64,000 nt of DNA from the NCBI GenBank assembly GCA_017458825.1, contig JAFSZX010000023.1, positions 62,001-126,000 of the forward strand. The letters run 5' to 3'. This stretch comes from Oscillospiraceae bacterium. Lineage in GTDB: Bacteria; Bacillota; Clostridia; Oscillospirales; Oscillospiraceae. Each line of letters begins with the position of its first letter. Within the stretch, counting starts at the first letter, position 1. This document shows, piece after piece, positions 8,629 to 17,655 of the stretch. The notes under the pieces were generated by a model, which did no database searches, was not told where the DNA came from, and saw only the letters and a program-made list of their open reading frames with translations. The translations under genes and the position numbers were made by a program.

Positions 8629-8930
8629 GTAATGACCTCCCATTGCTGTATTTCCCGATAGATCCTGTCCACGAACGAGTTTCCCCGAAGTGCCTTATAC
8701 GCCTTGTATTCGCACACGAAGTTCTCGTATTCGTACTGCCGGATGCTCTGTTGCGGACGGTTGCGATAATAGGTGCGAAGCATATTGCTCCGCAACAGGC
8801 ACTTTTGCCCTTCCCGCAGGCGACTGGCGCCGGAGACCCATTCCCGCAACGGACGGATCAGCAGCACCAGTGCCGCCGCCACCGCCGTGACGCAGGAACA
8901 GATTTGCGACAAGAGCGATAAGTTTTCCAT
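8625..8930 (-). CDS. Small membrane-anchored protein, first gene of the lysis cassette
   Basis: This is a 101-residue protein with one N-terminal hydrophobic helix (about 8-27) and a basic, aromatic-rich cytoplasmic tail. I do not recognise a family. The ATG at 8930 follows AAAGGAGG by about nine bases; the longer open frame upstream runs through a terminator and is rejected. It overlaps the next gene by four bases. Its place at the head of the holin/lysozyme cassette suggests a role in lysis or in controlling the holin, which is only inference. Confidence 0.6.
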   Translation of the reverse strand: MENLSLLSQICSCVTAVAAALVLLIRPLREWVSGASRLREGQKCLLRSNMLRTYYRNRPQQSIRQYEYENFVCEYKAYKALRGNSFVDRIYREIQQWEVIT

Positions 8931-9020
8931 GCTCTGTTTGCCTCCTTTCTGTTCAGCTCCCCTGTCTTTCGGGGGGAACGGCGGATCGGTGACCTGCCCT
9001 GTTGCCCTTGCCACGGCAAC

Positions 9021-9059
9021 AAAAAGACCTTCCGGCGCGGACCGTCCCGCGCCGGAAGG
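9021..9059 (-). terminator. Terminator of the ABC exporter operon
   Basis: CCTTCCGGCGCGG and its exact complement form a 13-pair stem around a six-base loop. Read on the minus strand it is followed by TCTTTTTG, placing it just after the permease gene. Confidence 0.85.
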
Positions 9060-9082
9060 CGTTGAGGTGGAAAATGGGGGCT

Positions 9083-10738
9083 TTAGCGCCGCCCCGGCTC
9101 CAAAAAGAGAGGACACAGCAGGAAGAAGAGGCTCCCCAGAACAGCGTTGACCGCCGTCGCGCCCAACAGCGCCGCCGCGGGAGCGCCTGCCGACAGACCG
9201 ATGAGGAGGATCGCCGCATCCGGAAGCAAGCCGAAGTAGAGAAACAGGACCTGCACCACCTGCTTAACGGTTTTTCCGGCGGATACCGATACCGACAGGT
9301 TGATAAACGTGCCGGTGGCGGTTCCGAAAAAGTCCACCGAGGCGATCAGCAACAGCCAAAGCAGCGCCTCCGCCGCGTTGCCGCGCAACAGCAATACCGC
9401 CGCCAGCATGGCGGGGAGCGTATCCAGAAGGCAGTTTACCACGCCTGCCGCCATGGAGCAAAAGAGCTTGCGCTCCATGCGCTCCGGCACCAGACGGAAC
9501 AGATCGGTACGGGTATCCTCATTCAAAGGATCGCCCAACGTGCGGTAAAACACCAGCACCGCCAGCACCAGCGAAACGGGGATCACGCTTTGGCTTTGAA
9601 AAACGTATCGGCACAGCGCAGACACTGCCAGCGCCGAAAGGAGATACGTTTCCGCCGTTTTGGTAAACACGCCCAGTCGGGCGAAGCGAAAGCGGTTATA
9701 GAGCGATTTGAAGAAGAAAACGCTTGCGCCGTGCCCAAAATGAAACGCGTCACGCCGGATCTTTTCACTGCGCTCTTTTTTCCGATGCACAAGAGTCAAT
9801 CCGCCGCGCCGCCGTGCCTGCGCCGCCTGCTCCATCAGCTCCGCCGTTTCCTCCGAACGCGCCATGGCATCCTCATAGAAGTCCGCCTTGACGTGGCGCG
9901 TTATGATCAGCAGCGCGCATCCTGCCGCCACACAACCGCCCACGCACAGGAACACCTTGCCCCACGCGCCCTCGATGGCGAACATCACCGCGCCCTTGAG
10001 CCAGCCCCACACGGGGATGGCACGGGACGCCGGCGCGGCAAACAGGGCGACGGCGGCATCCCAATAGGACAGTCCGCTTTGCCGCTGATAGAGGAAATAC
10101 GCCGCCGCCAGCGCCGCCAGAACGCCGTAGACCCCACGGCGAAGGCGGGGCTTAAGACCCGGATGGGTGGAGCCCACGGTATATAAAAGGACTTGCAGGA
10201 GCTTTCCCAGCCCGATCGTCAGGAACCATGCCAAAATCAGGGAAAGCGCCGCCCACAGGCTCATGCCCACGTTTTTGATCAGGTTGGGCAGTTGAAACAG
10301 CAGATATACGCTGGCAAAGAGGATCATGCCCAACTGGGTCATCAGCCGGAATAAAAGCACGGATTGGGGTTGAAGCGGCGCGGAAAACAGCAAATTCACG
10401 TCTGCCGGCAAAAAGATCTTACTGCCGTTTTTATCGGCGCCCAGCGCGTTAATGAAAAGAACCGCCAGGATGACCGCGCCGGCGATCAGCTCTACCACGG
10501 CGTGACCCTGCGTCGCGGCAGGAAGGTCGATCTGGGCAATCGGATCGTCCGATACGGCGCTGTCGGCCGGCTGTTCCACCGCGGCGCCGTCCTCTCCGCT
10601 GTCTATGACAGAAACGCCGATACCCACCAGCGCGCCCAGCACCACGCACGCCGCCAGCACGATCAAAACCCACGTTTTCAAGAGCTTTCGGATCTGGTTT
10701 TTCACCGAGTGGAGCGCGTAGTAGAAAAACCACTTCAT
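9083..10738 (-). CDS. ABC exporter permease
   Basis: This 551-residue membrane protein has an N-terminal helix (about 22-45), a Glu/Asp-rich outside loop, and about ten further hydrophobic segments in two halves separated by a basic region near 290-325 (RRRGGLTLVHRKKER). The pattern fits the large 'putative ABC exporter' permeases of Firmicutes. It starts at 10738 with an ATGA overlap on the stop of the ATPase gene, so the two form one transporter. The exported substrate is unknown; nothing nearby points to an antibiotic or peptide. Confidence 0.8.
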   Translation of the reverse strand: MKWFFYYALHSVKNQIRKLLKTWVLIVLAACVVLGALVGIGVSVIDSGEDGAAVEQPADSAVSDDPIAQIDLPAATQGHAVVELIAGAVILAVLFINALGADKNGSKIFLPADVNLLFSAPLQPQSVLLFRLMTQLGMILFASVYLLFQLPNLIKNVGMSLWAALSLILAWFLTIGLGKLLQVLLYTVGSTHPGLKPRLRRGVYGVLAALAAAYFLYQRQSGLSYWDAAVALFAAPASRAIPVWGWLKGAVMFAIEGAWGKVFLCVGGCVAAGCALLIITRHVKADFYEDAMARSEETAELMEQAAQARRRGGLTLVHRKKERSEKIRRDAFHFGHGASVFFFKSLYNRFRFARLGVFTKTAETYLLSALAVSALCRYVFQSQSVIPVSLVLAVLVFYRTLGDPLNEDTRTDLFRLVPERMERKLFCSMAAGVVNCLLDTLPAMLAAVLLLRGNAAEALLWLLLIASVDFFGTATGTFINLSVSVSAGKTVKQVVQVLFLYFGLLPDAAILLIGLSAGAPAAALLGATAVNAVLGSLFFLLCPLFLEPGRR

Positions 10739-11475
10739 GCGCCTGCCTCCTCATTTTCGCGGCTCATAGCGTCCGGCGCGACGCCTTCCGTGACCGCAAA
10801 GAACAGCTCCTCCAGCGTGCGGCCGCTCGCTTCCAGCTCCGGACGCGTAACGTCGGCGCACAAGGCGCCGTTTTGCATGATCAGCGTCCGGTCCCACAGC
10901 ATATCCACGCTGTCGATGATATGGGTGGAGACTAACAGCGTACTGCCGCCCTGCCGCAGTTCATCCATCACGTTTTTGAGCTCTTTGATGGCGTGAGGAT
11001 CGAGACCGACCATGGGCTCATCCAGCAGAAGGAGCTTCGGCTGCGGCAGAAGACCCAGACAAATGTTCAGTTTTTGCTGCATACCTTTAGACAGCTCATC
11101 CCCGAATTTCTTTTTCTTATCGGCAAGCTCAAAGCGCTCAAAGAGCTGCTCAACGCGCTGCTGATAATCGTTCAGCCGATACGCCCGCGCCAGAAATTCC
11201 ATGTGCTCGGATACCGTCAGGTTGGGATAGAGGGACGGCATCTCGGGAATATAGCCCACCAGACGCTTTGCCTCGACGGATTTGTTGTCATACGCGCCGA
11301 TCCGGATGGCGCCTTCATACCGCAAAAAGCCGATCACGGATTTCATCAGCGTGCTCTTACCGGCGCCGTTGGGACCGAGCAGGACGGTGGTGCTTCCGTC
11401 ATCCAAGTGAAAGCTCACGTCGTTGCAGGCGGCGATCTTACCGTATTGTTTTGTCAGATGTGATACGTCCAGCAT
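10735..11475 (-). CDS. ABC transporter ATP-binding protein
   Basis: This 246-residue ATPase has Walker A GPNGAGKST (34-42), the signature ELSKGMQQK, Walker B LLLLDEPMVGLDP and a switch histidine in LLVSTH. It powers the adjacent exporter permease. The start is the ATG at 11475 behind AGGAGA; the open frame continues upstream through a hairpin and is not used. The GMQQK-type signature is typical of exporters of the CcmA/NatA class. It overlaps the permease gene by four bases. Confidence 0.92.
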   Translation of the reverse strand: MLDVSHLTKQYGKIAACNDVSFHLDDGSTTVLLGPNGAGKSTLMKSVIGFLRYEGAIRIGAYDNKSVEAKRLVGYIPEMPSLYPNLTVSEHMEFLARAYRLNDYQQRVEQLFERFELADKKKKFGDELSKGMQQKLNICLGLLPQPKLLLLDEPMVGLDPHAIKELKNVMDELRQGGSTLLVSTHIIDSVDMLWDRTLIMQNGALCADVTRPELEASGRTLEELFFAVTEGVAPDAMSRENEEAGA

Positions 11476-11509
11476 ATCGCTTCTCCTATTCCTTGTTTGT
11501 GTTTTTTCC

Positions 11510-11542
11510 CCAAAAGCGTTCCGCCGCCTCTGGCGGCGGAAC
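11510..11542 (-). terminator. Terminator after dCMP deaminase
   Basis: GTTCCGCCGCC and its complement form an 11-pair stem around a three-base loop at 11518-11542. On the minus strand it is followed by GCTTTTGGGG, a weak U-tract, so read-through into the ABC genes is possible. Confidence 0.6.
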
Positions 11543-11548
11543 ACGGTA

Positions 11549-12028
11549 TTATTCCAGTGCCGGCAAATCGTCGCCGTCGATCCATTCCTGCACGTTGACC
11601 ACCTCAAATTCCGTGGGCGTGCGGCGAATGACCACCCGTTCGATCCCTGCGTTGATCACCGTGCGGCGGCACATGGCACAGCAGGTGGCGTCGCCTTGCA
11701 GTTCGCCGGTTCGGGCGTCCCTGCCCACCAGATAGAGCGTGGCGCCCACCATGTCGCGCCGCGCCGCGGAAATGATGGCGTTTGCCTCGGCGTGGACACT
11801 GCGGCACAGCTCATACCGCTCGCCGCGGGGCACCGCCAGCGCCTCCCGCGTGCAGTAGCCCATATCCACGCAGTTACGCCTGCCGCGGGGCGCGCCGTTA
11901 TAGCCGGTGGAAATGATCTCGTCGTTCTTTACAATGATGGCGCCGTATACCCGCCGCAGGCAGGTGGCGCGCTCCAGCACCGTCTGGGCAATATCCAGAT
12001 AGTAGTTCTCTTTGCTGATCCGCTCCAT
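11549..12028 (-). CDS. Deoxycytidylate deaminase
   Basis: This is a 159-residue zinc enzyme of the cytidine/dCMP deaminase fold. It converts dCMP to dUMP, the substrate of thymidylate synthase, and so feeds the thyA-folA pair located at 49283-50610. The zinc ligands and catalytic Glu are visible as H79-A-E81 and C117-A-M-C120; the N-terminal half contains the GYNGAPRG loop typical of dCMP deaminases (ComEB in Bacillus). The ATG at 12028 follows AAGGAGGAG; the 18 codons upstream in frame have no ribosome site. It is preceded by the DHHW gene, 50 bases away. Confidence 0.9.
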   Translation of the reverse strand: MERISKENYYLDIAQTVLERATCLRRVYGAIIVKNDEIISTGYNGAPRGRRNCVDMGYCTREALAVPRGERYELCRSVHAEANAIISAARRDMVGATLYLVGRDARTGELQGDATCCAMCRRTVINAGIERVVIRRTPTEFEVVNVQEWIDGDDLPALE

Positions 12029-12078
12029 CTCTGTCTCCTCCTTGTACGATCGTATGATAACCTGTTTTACGGGGAAAT

Positions 12079-13182
12079 TCAACCCTCCCGCAGTTTGAAG
12101 AGGTTTTTATCACCTGCAAAGTTGCTCATCTCGTAGAGCACCAGCACGTCCGTGATCTCCTGATCGGATAACAGCTCCGGCAGTGAGCGGTTGAAATACC
12201 GCAGATCCAGCAGCGTGACCGTGTCATATTCCTGCACCAGGAACGGCACGAAGCAGTTGGCAAAGGAGTCCTTGATCACCAGCAGATGCCGACCGGTCTG
12301 CGCACCGGTGGTGATGGTCACCTGTGCCCAGTTGCCGCCGAAAAACACCTTGTACTGATCTTTTTCCGCCAGCGCGTCCATGCGATACAGGCTGTCCGTT
12401 ACCGCGCCGTCGCACACCACCTGCGACACCGCCGCCTGCGGCGCGATGGAGATCGTATCATACCGGCTGTCCGGCAGAAGGACTTTGGAATACAGCGTGC
12501 CGCGAAACGCGTCGCTGACCGGCTCCAGCGCCCAATCCCGCACCGTGTGTCCCGTTGCGGCGCACCACACGCCGTAGGCGGCGAAAGCACCCTCGGTGGT
12601 CCAATGGTGATCGGTGCGATAGAACGCGTTCTGCGTGTCCGCCAGCGCCGCCGCCACGTCGATCACCTGCGCCTGGCCCACCGCGGCGCGAAGCTGTTCA
12701 AACCTTGGCGCGTCGTCATACATCGGCGCACCGGCGGGCAGTTTATCCGACAGCACCGACCCGGGCGAGGGCGAGAGCAGTATGCGGCAATCCCGCGACC
12801 CGTTTGCCGCGAAAAACGCCGCCACTGCCGAGAGATTCTTTTCGTAGTTGGCCTGGAGGAAGTCCTCCTCCGTTACCCGGGCGAAGTAGTACCCGTCCGC
12901 GCCCAGATACACGCCGCCCACGTCACGCTTTCCGGCGAGCCGCCGCAGGAACGAGGCGGTGCCCATCCAAAAATCCCGCAGAATGATCTGATCGCTCTCG
13001 TACGCTTCCGCTTCCTGACTGAACTTCCCGGACAGGACCCGATCCGCCGTGAGGGCGGGGGCAAGCTGTAAATAGCGGTTTTCGTTGTCGGAAAACGATC
13101 GGTCCGGCGTCAGGAGGGAGGCGGCGGAGAGCGCCAGCAATATGATCGCCGCGACGAACAGCGACGGAATGGCTCGTTTCAT
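12079..13182 (-). CDS. DHHW-family surface-polymer acylation protein
   Basis: This 367-residue protein has an N-terminal signal anchor (about 5-23) and an outside SGNH-hydrolase-like domain. The family motif RTDHHW is at 189-194, and a second conserved block, LLVIKDSFANCFVPFL, follows near 305-320. DHHW proteins resemble AlgX/AlgJ, which transfer acetyl groups to exported polysaccharides together with an MBOAT protein. Here the MBOAT gene lies directly upstream, 12 bases away. The polymer modified is not known. It is the last gene of the cluster at 12079-16263. Confidence 0.85.
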   Translation of the reverse strand: MKRAIPSLFVAAIILLALSAASLLTPDRSFSDNENRYLQLAPALTADRVLSGKFSQEAEAYESDQIILRDFWMGTASFLRRLAGKRDVGGVYLGADGYYFARVTEEDFLQANYEKNLSAVAAFFAANGSRDCRILLSPSPGSVLSDKLPAGAPMYDDAPRFEQLRAAVGQAQVIDVAAALADTQNAFYRTDHHWTTEGAFAAYGVWCAATGHTVRDWALEPVSDAFRGTLYSKVLLPDSRYDTISIAPQAAVSQVVCDGAVTDSLYRMDALAEKDQYKVFFGGNWAQVTITTGAQTGRHLLVIKDSFANCFVPFLVQEYDTVTLLDLRYFNRSLPELLSDQEITDVLVLYEMSNFAGDKNLFKLREG

Positions 13183-13194
13183 GCGCTCCCCTCC

Positions 13195-14595
13195 TTAAAA
13201 ACGGAAATATAAAAACGGATTATAGCTGTCGCCTACCAGAAACGCCATGCTCATCAAGAGCAGCAGCGCCGTACCGCACGCCGCCAGCGCCGCGCCCCAA
13301 CGGGGCGAGAGGCGCGCCTGCCACCGCCGCCACAGCGCCGCCGGCAGCGACGTGCACCCCGCGGCGCACAGCGCCAACAGCGGCGCGCTTGTGCGCAGAA
13401 GATACCACGTGCCGCCGTCTGCCGCCGTGCCGGAGAACAGAGCGGTCACATATTGTCCCAGGGCGGGGAAATCCGTTATGGCAAACAGCACCCAGCCCAG
13501 CACGAAGCAGAGCCACGTGTAGACGTGACCTACCGCGGCGGGTAGTTTTGAAAGGCGTTTGAGCAGAACGGTTTTTTCCAGCACCAACAATAGACCGTAG
13601 TATAGACCCCACAGGACGAAGTTCCAACTTGCGCCGTGCCACAGACCTGTCAGGAACCACACGATCAGCAGATTCAGGATCTGCCGCGGCATGCCCTTGC
13701 GGTTGCCGCCCAGCGGAATGTATACGTATTCCCGAAACCACGTGCCGAGACTGATATGCCAGCGGCGCCAGAATTCCGTAACCGAGCGGGACTCATAGGG
13801 ATAGCGGAAGTTTTCCAGAAACGTAAAGCCGAACAGATGCCCCAGCCCGATCGCCATATCGGAATAGCCGGAGAAGTCAAAATAGATCTGGAACGTGAAT
13901 GCCAGCGCGCCCAGCCACGCCGTGACGACGGGGGGATGCTCCATGGCGCTGACGGTTTCCCACAGAGCGCCCATCTGGTTAGCCAGCAAAACCTTTTTGG
14001 CAAGACCCACCACAAACCGCTGGGCGCCGCCTGCCGCCTCCGCCAGACTTTCCTGCCGCCGGTGCAGTTGATGGGCTACGGTTTTATACTGCACGATCGG
14101 ACCGGCGATAAGCTGGGGAAACAGCGTCACGTACGCGGCAAAATCCAGCACGTTCCGCTGAGCGGGTACTTCGCCCCGATATACGTCGATGGTATAGGAC
14201 ATGGTCTGGAAGGTGTAAAAGGAAATGCCGATGGGCAGTGCCAGCCCCAGCGCGGGGAGACCCAGCGACAGAAGACGGTTGAGGTTCTCTATGGCAAAGT
14301 CGGTGTATTTGAAGAAGAACAGGATCCCCAGATTTCCGGCGATCGACAGCAGCAACACCGCCTTGGCGCCGCCCTCCCGACCGCGCGCGCGGAATCGGGC
14401 GATCCCCAGACCGTTGCAGTAGTCAAACACGGTGGAAAAGAGCATGATGAGGATATATTTCGGCTCGCCCCAGCCGTAAAACAGCAGACTGAATACCAAC
14501 AGCACCGCGTTACGCCAGCGGCGGGGACATACGTAGTAGACAAGCGATACCGCCGGTAAAAACAGCAGCAGGAAAACGGTGCTGGAAAATACCAT
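13195..14595 (-). CDS. MBOAT-family O-acyltransferase (AlgI-like)
   Basis: This 466-residue protein has ten or more membrane helices. It contains the family hallmarks FDFSGYSDMAIGLG (about 239-252), FWRRWHISLGTWFREYVYIP (275-294) and the invariant catalytic His320 in TGLWHGASWN. AlgI/DltB-type enzymes move acyl groups, usually acetyl, across the membrane for transfer to cell-surface polymers. Two DHHW partner genes flank it. A perfect 13-pair hairpin lies between it and the gene upstream and may tune its expression. Confidence 0.92.
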   Translation of the reverse strand: MVFSSTVFLLLFLPAVSLVYYVCPRRWRNAVLLVFSLLFYGWGEPKYILIMLFSTVFDYCNGLGIARFRARGREGGAKAVLLLSIAGNLGILFFFKYTDFAIENLNRLLSLGLPALGLALPIGISFYTFQTMSYTIDVYRGEVPAQRNVLDFAAYVTLFPQLIAGPIVQYKTVAHQLHRRQESLAEAAGGAQRFVVGLAKKVLLANQMGALWETVSAMEHPPVVTAWLGALAFTFQIYFDFSGYSDMAIGLGHLFGFTFLENFRYPYESRSVTEFWRRWHISLGTWFREYVYIPLGGNRKGMPRQILNLLIVWFLTGLWHGASWNFVLWGLYYGLLLVLEKTVLLKRLSKLPAAVGHVYTWLCFVLGWVLFAITDFPALGQYVTALFSGTAADGGTWYLLRTSAPLLALCAAGCTSLPAALWRRWQARLSPRWGAALAACGTALLLLMSMAFLVGDSYNPFLYFRF

Positions 14596-14620
14596 GTGCT
14601 TCTCCTCTCCGACACCGAAA

Positions 14621-14649
14621 ACGTGGGGCAGAGCGACTCTGCCCCACGT
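14621..14649 (-). terminator. Intercistronic hairpin before the MBOAT gene
   Basis: ACGTGGGGCAGAG and its exact complement form a 13-pair stem with a CGA loop. On the minus strand only TTTTC follows, so it may be a partial terminator or an RNA-stability element inside the operon. Confidence 0.6.
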
Positions 14650-14665
14650 CGGCTGTCAAATTTGG

Positions 14666-15808
14666 TTATGTGATATCCTGAAGCTTCCCGATCAGATAAC
14701 TGCTCCGGATGGCGGACAGATTGTTGACAAACACCACGTCCTGCACGCCGTTTTCCCGAACAAAATCCGTCAGTGAATCACCGCCCCAATAGCGGTAGTC
14801 TATTACATACACGGTGGAATAGTGATCCACCAGATACGGCACGAACGCGTTGCCGAAGGACTCCTTGACCACCACGCATTTGCTCTGATCCGTCACGTCG
14901 GGATTATTGATGACCGCAAAAGGCTGGTCGCCGGCGATAAAGGTGTTATACTTCATGCCCGCTTCATAATCCGTGGCGTCATAGATGATCTTCCAGCGCA
15001 GCGTGTTGCCGGCGGTATCGGTGAAATCCAGCATCGCCTCGGTAGTCACCGGATGCCATGCCTCCACCACGTCGGGATGGGCCGCCATTTGATCGTTCTG
15101 GTTGCTGTCCCGGTAAAAAGAGCCCAAGAAACCGGTAAACTCATCTTTGGTATAGTCGCGCAGCTCATGGGGCGTGATGCCTTTTTCGCCGCAGAAAGCG
15201 CGATAGGCATAGTAAGCGCCCAGCGCCGTCCAGTGATGGTCGGTGCGGAAATAGACGTACTCCGTGCGGTGGCGCATCAGCGCGTCGTTTAGCGGCACAT
15301 AATGCACCGACGCGTTCAGCATGGCGCCGATCTTCTTCTCCGCCGCCGCCTGATCGTCAAAGAGGTTGTTGCCCAACAGCGCGTCCGGCAGTGTGATGCC
15401 GGAGCTGAGCGGGACCGGCAGGACGTATACCGACGCTTTGCCGGCCAAGGCGTCCGCCGTGCGGTTGACCGCCTCGGCATACTTTTGGGCGACGCCGTCC
15501 ACATAGGTATACATCTCAAAGCCCGTATCACCGATGCGATAGAGCGCGTCATACTGCTCCTGATCGCCGGTGATGGCGATGGTCTGATACGGCTCCTTGG
15601 GAGGCTCCTCCGGCGTATCGTCTGCCGGTGTGACAGGCTGATCGACATTTGTATCGGCGGGAACAGGGTCGCTGACATCGCCGCTGTCCGTCGCGGGCGA
15701 TTTTTTGCCCGACAGTACCGCGATCAGCACCACCGCCACGATCACGATCGCCGCCGCTGCCAGCATCCACAGCTTTGTGCGCCGCCTTCTTCCATGTCGT
15801 CTGTTCAT
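14666..15808 (-). CDS. Second DHHW-family protein
   Basis: This 380-residue protein begins with a very basic cytoplasmic tail, a membrane anchor (about 14-33) and a Pro/Asp/Thr-rich linker (about 36-75). The outside domain carries RTDHHW at 188-193 and VVVKESFGNAFVPYL near 325. It is a paralogue of the DHHW protein at 12079 but with a longer linker. The ATG at 15808 follows AAGGAGA and overlaps the stop of the lipoprotein gene as ATGA. It probably acts with the MBOAT protein in acylating a surface polymer. Confidence 0.85.
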   Translation of the reverse strand: MNRRHGRRRRTKLWMLAAAAIVIVAVVLIAVLSGKKSPATDSGDVSDPVPADTNVDQPVTPADDTPEEPPKEPYQTIAITGDQEQYDALYRIGDTGFEMYTYVDGVAQKYAEAVNRTADALAGKASVYVLPVPLSSGITLPDALLGNNLFDDQAAAEKKIGAMLNASVHYVPLNDALMRHRTEYVYFRTDHHWTALGAYYAYRAFCGEKGITPHELRDYTKDEFTGFLGSFYRDSNQNDQMAAHPDVVEAWHPVTTEAMLDFTDTAGNTLRWKIIYDATDYEAGMKYNTFIAGDQPFAVINNPDVTDQSKCVVVKESFGNAFVPYLVDHYSTVYVIDYRYWGGDSLTDFVRENGVQDVVFVNNLSAIRSSYLIGKLQDIT

Positions 15809-16263
15809 CCCAGTTTCTCCTTGATGATCTGTTCCGCTGTTTGGGCGTCGGCGCTTACGCACAGCACTACGTAGACGCCTTTTTGCGCCAGAACGGCGTG
15901 GGTAAGACGCGCCGCCTCTTCCGGCAGATACCGCTGCATCTCCTGACGCTGATCCGCCAGGAAGGATTCCACCGCCGCCTTCAGCGTCCGCGCGTCATCC
16001 TCCGAGGCGCATTTTGCCACCAGGATCTCCTCCGCCGTGGTACCGGCGCTCATATAACTGTATGCCTCCGTGCCATCCGGCAGGACCAGATAATTTTCCA
16101 GCTGGGACGCCGACAGCTCCCGAAGCTCCGATTCAAACGATACCTGCTGCCGAAGCGCCTGCGCCAGCGCCGCCGCATCCACCTCCGGCGCCGTCTGCGC
16201 ACCGCAGCCGACTGTCAGCAAAAGCGCCAACACAGACGCCAAAAAAGCGATCCCGCGTTTCAT
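15805..16263 (-). CDS. DUF4358 lipoprotein
   Basis: This 152-residue protein starts with a lipoprotein signal peptide ending in the lipobox LTVGC (Cys20). The remainder matches the pattern of DUF4358 proteins, which are often encoded next to DHHW/MBOAT genes in Firmicutes; that association is from memory. It would sit on the outer face of the membrane. It is the first gene of the cluster and is translationally coupled to the DHHW gene behind it. Confidence 0.75.
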   Translation of the reverse strand: MKRGIAFLASVLALLLTVGCGAQTAPEVDAAALAQALRQQVSFESELRELSASQLENYLVLPDGTEAYSYMSAGTTAEEILVAKCASEDDARTLKAAVESFLADQRQEMQRYLPEEAARLTHAVLAQKGVYVVLCVSADAQTAEQIIKEKLG

Positions 16264-16383
16264 GCCAAAGCCACCGCCTTTTGCACCATGTCTTTCTTCT
16301 TTCTATCATAGTACAGTTTTGAGGAAAAGAAAAGCATAAAATCCCGTTGCGGCACATTTTTCTTTGAAAAAAACGCGCCGTTC

Positions 16384-17604
16384 TTACCGTGTGGCGAACC
16401 AGTCCACAATGCCCGCCAATATTTCCACCGCCAGATCCATTTCCTCCACACACACGTGCTCGTAGGGCCCGTGGAACGCGTAGCCGCCGGTACCCAGATT
16501 AGGGCAGGGCAACCCGCGGAAAGAGAGCTGCGCCCCGTCGGTGCCGCCGCGCACCGGCTCGCTGACCGGCTCCCGCCCCGCGCCGCGGATGGCGCTGCGC
16601 GCCGCCTCCATCACCCGGGGACAGCCGGCGATCACCTCCGCCATGTTGCGATACTGATCGGTGAGGGTCAATTTCGCCGTTTCCGCGCCGTATCGCTCGT
16701 TGATCTGCCGCGCCACGTCCCGCATGGTCTCTTTGCGCCGGGCAAAGGCGGCGGCGTCGTGATCCCGAATGATATACTGCGCGGTGGCATGTGATACGTC
16801 GCCCTGCAGGGAGATCAGGTGATAAAAACCCTGCCGCCCCGCAGTATACCGCGGGCGCTCGTCCGGCGGCAACAGCGCGTCGATCTCCGCCGCTACCGCC
16901 GCCGCGTTGACCATCACGCCCTTGCCGCTGCCGGGATGGACCGATACGCCGGTGATCTCCCATTTGGCGGCGGCGGCGTTGAACGTCTCATATTCGACCT
17001 CGCCGGCGGCGGAACCGTCCACCGTGTAGGCGACAGAGGCGCCGAAGCGCGATAGATCCATCAGCGCCGCGCCGTGGCCGATCTCCTCGTCCGGCGTGAA
17101 GCATACGCTGACCGCGCCGTGAGGGCGGTCGCCGGACAGAAGCTGTTCGCACAGCGTCAGGATCTCCGCGATGCCCGCCTTATCGTCCGCGCCCAGTACC
17201 ATGGTGCCTTCGGTCACGATCAGCGTCTTGCCCGCGAGGGACGGCAAATGGGGAAACCGATCCGGCGTCAGACATAAGCCACTCTCACCCAGCGCCACGG
17301 CGCCGCCGTCGTATCCGCGGATGACGCGATAGGGCGACGGACCGCGAACACCGGTGGTCACCGTATCCAGATGGGCGATAAAACCCACCGCCGCGCAGTG
17401 TTCATATCCCGCGGTGGCGGGAATGCGCCCGTACACATAGGCGTGATCGTCCACTCCCACATCGTGCATTCCCATCTCCCGCATTTCCGCCGCCAGCGCC
17501 AGCGCCAGATCCCACTGGCAGGGAGAAGAGGGCGTTTGGGCAACGTCCTCTTCACTGGCGGTATCAAAGCCGATATAGCGCAATAAACGTTCATACGCGC
17601 GCAT
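16384..17604 (-). CDS. pepT: Peptidase T (tripeptidase)
   Basis: This is a 406-residue M20-family metalloaminopeptidase that releases the first residue of tripeptides. Visible ligands and catalytic residues are H78 and D80 in AHLDT, D140 in GADDKAG, E173-E174 in TPDEEIGHG, and a C-terminal FHGPYEHV. The length matches the family (about 408). Two ATGs stand side by side at 17607 and 17604; the second is better spaced from GAGGTG. It is the last gene of the long co-directional run from 26690. Confidence 0.92.
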   Translation of the reverse strand: MRAYERLLRYIGFDTASEEDVAQTPSSPCQWDLALALAAEMREMGMHDVGVDDHAYVYGRIPATAGYEHCAAVGFIAHLDTVTTGVRGPSPYRVIRGYDGGAVALGESGLCLTPDRFPHLPSLAGKTLIVTEGTMVLGADDKAGIAEILTLCEQLLSGDRPHGAVSVCFTPDEEIGHGAALMDLSRFGASVAYTVDGSAAGEVEYETFNAAAAKWEITGVSVHPGSGKGVMVNAAAVAAEIDALLPPDERPRYTAGRQGFYHLISLQGDVSHATAQYIIRDHDAAAFARRKETMRDVARQINERYGAETAKLTLTDQYRNMAEVIAGCPRVMEAARSAIRGAGREPVSEPVRGGTDGAQLSFRGLPCPNLGTGGYAFHGPYEHVCVEEMDLAVEILAGIVDWFATR

Positions 17605-17655
17605 CATAAGCACCTCGCTTTTCATTCTTTGCCGCTTCGGCAAACGGCGAAAGCG

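Noticed and set aside
7151..8930. Lysis cassette considered as the edge of a prophage
   Set aside because: No integrase, terminase, capsid or tail gene lies within several kilobases on either side; terminators isolate the cassette.
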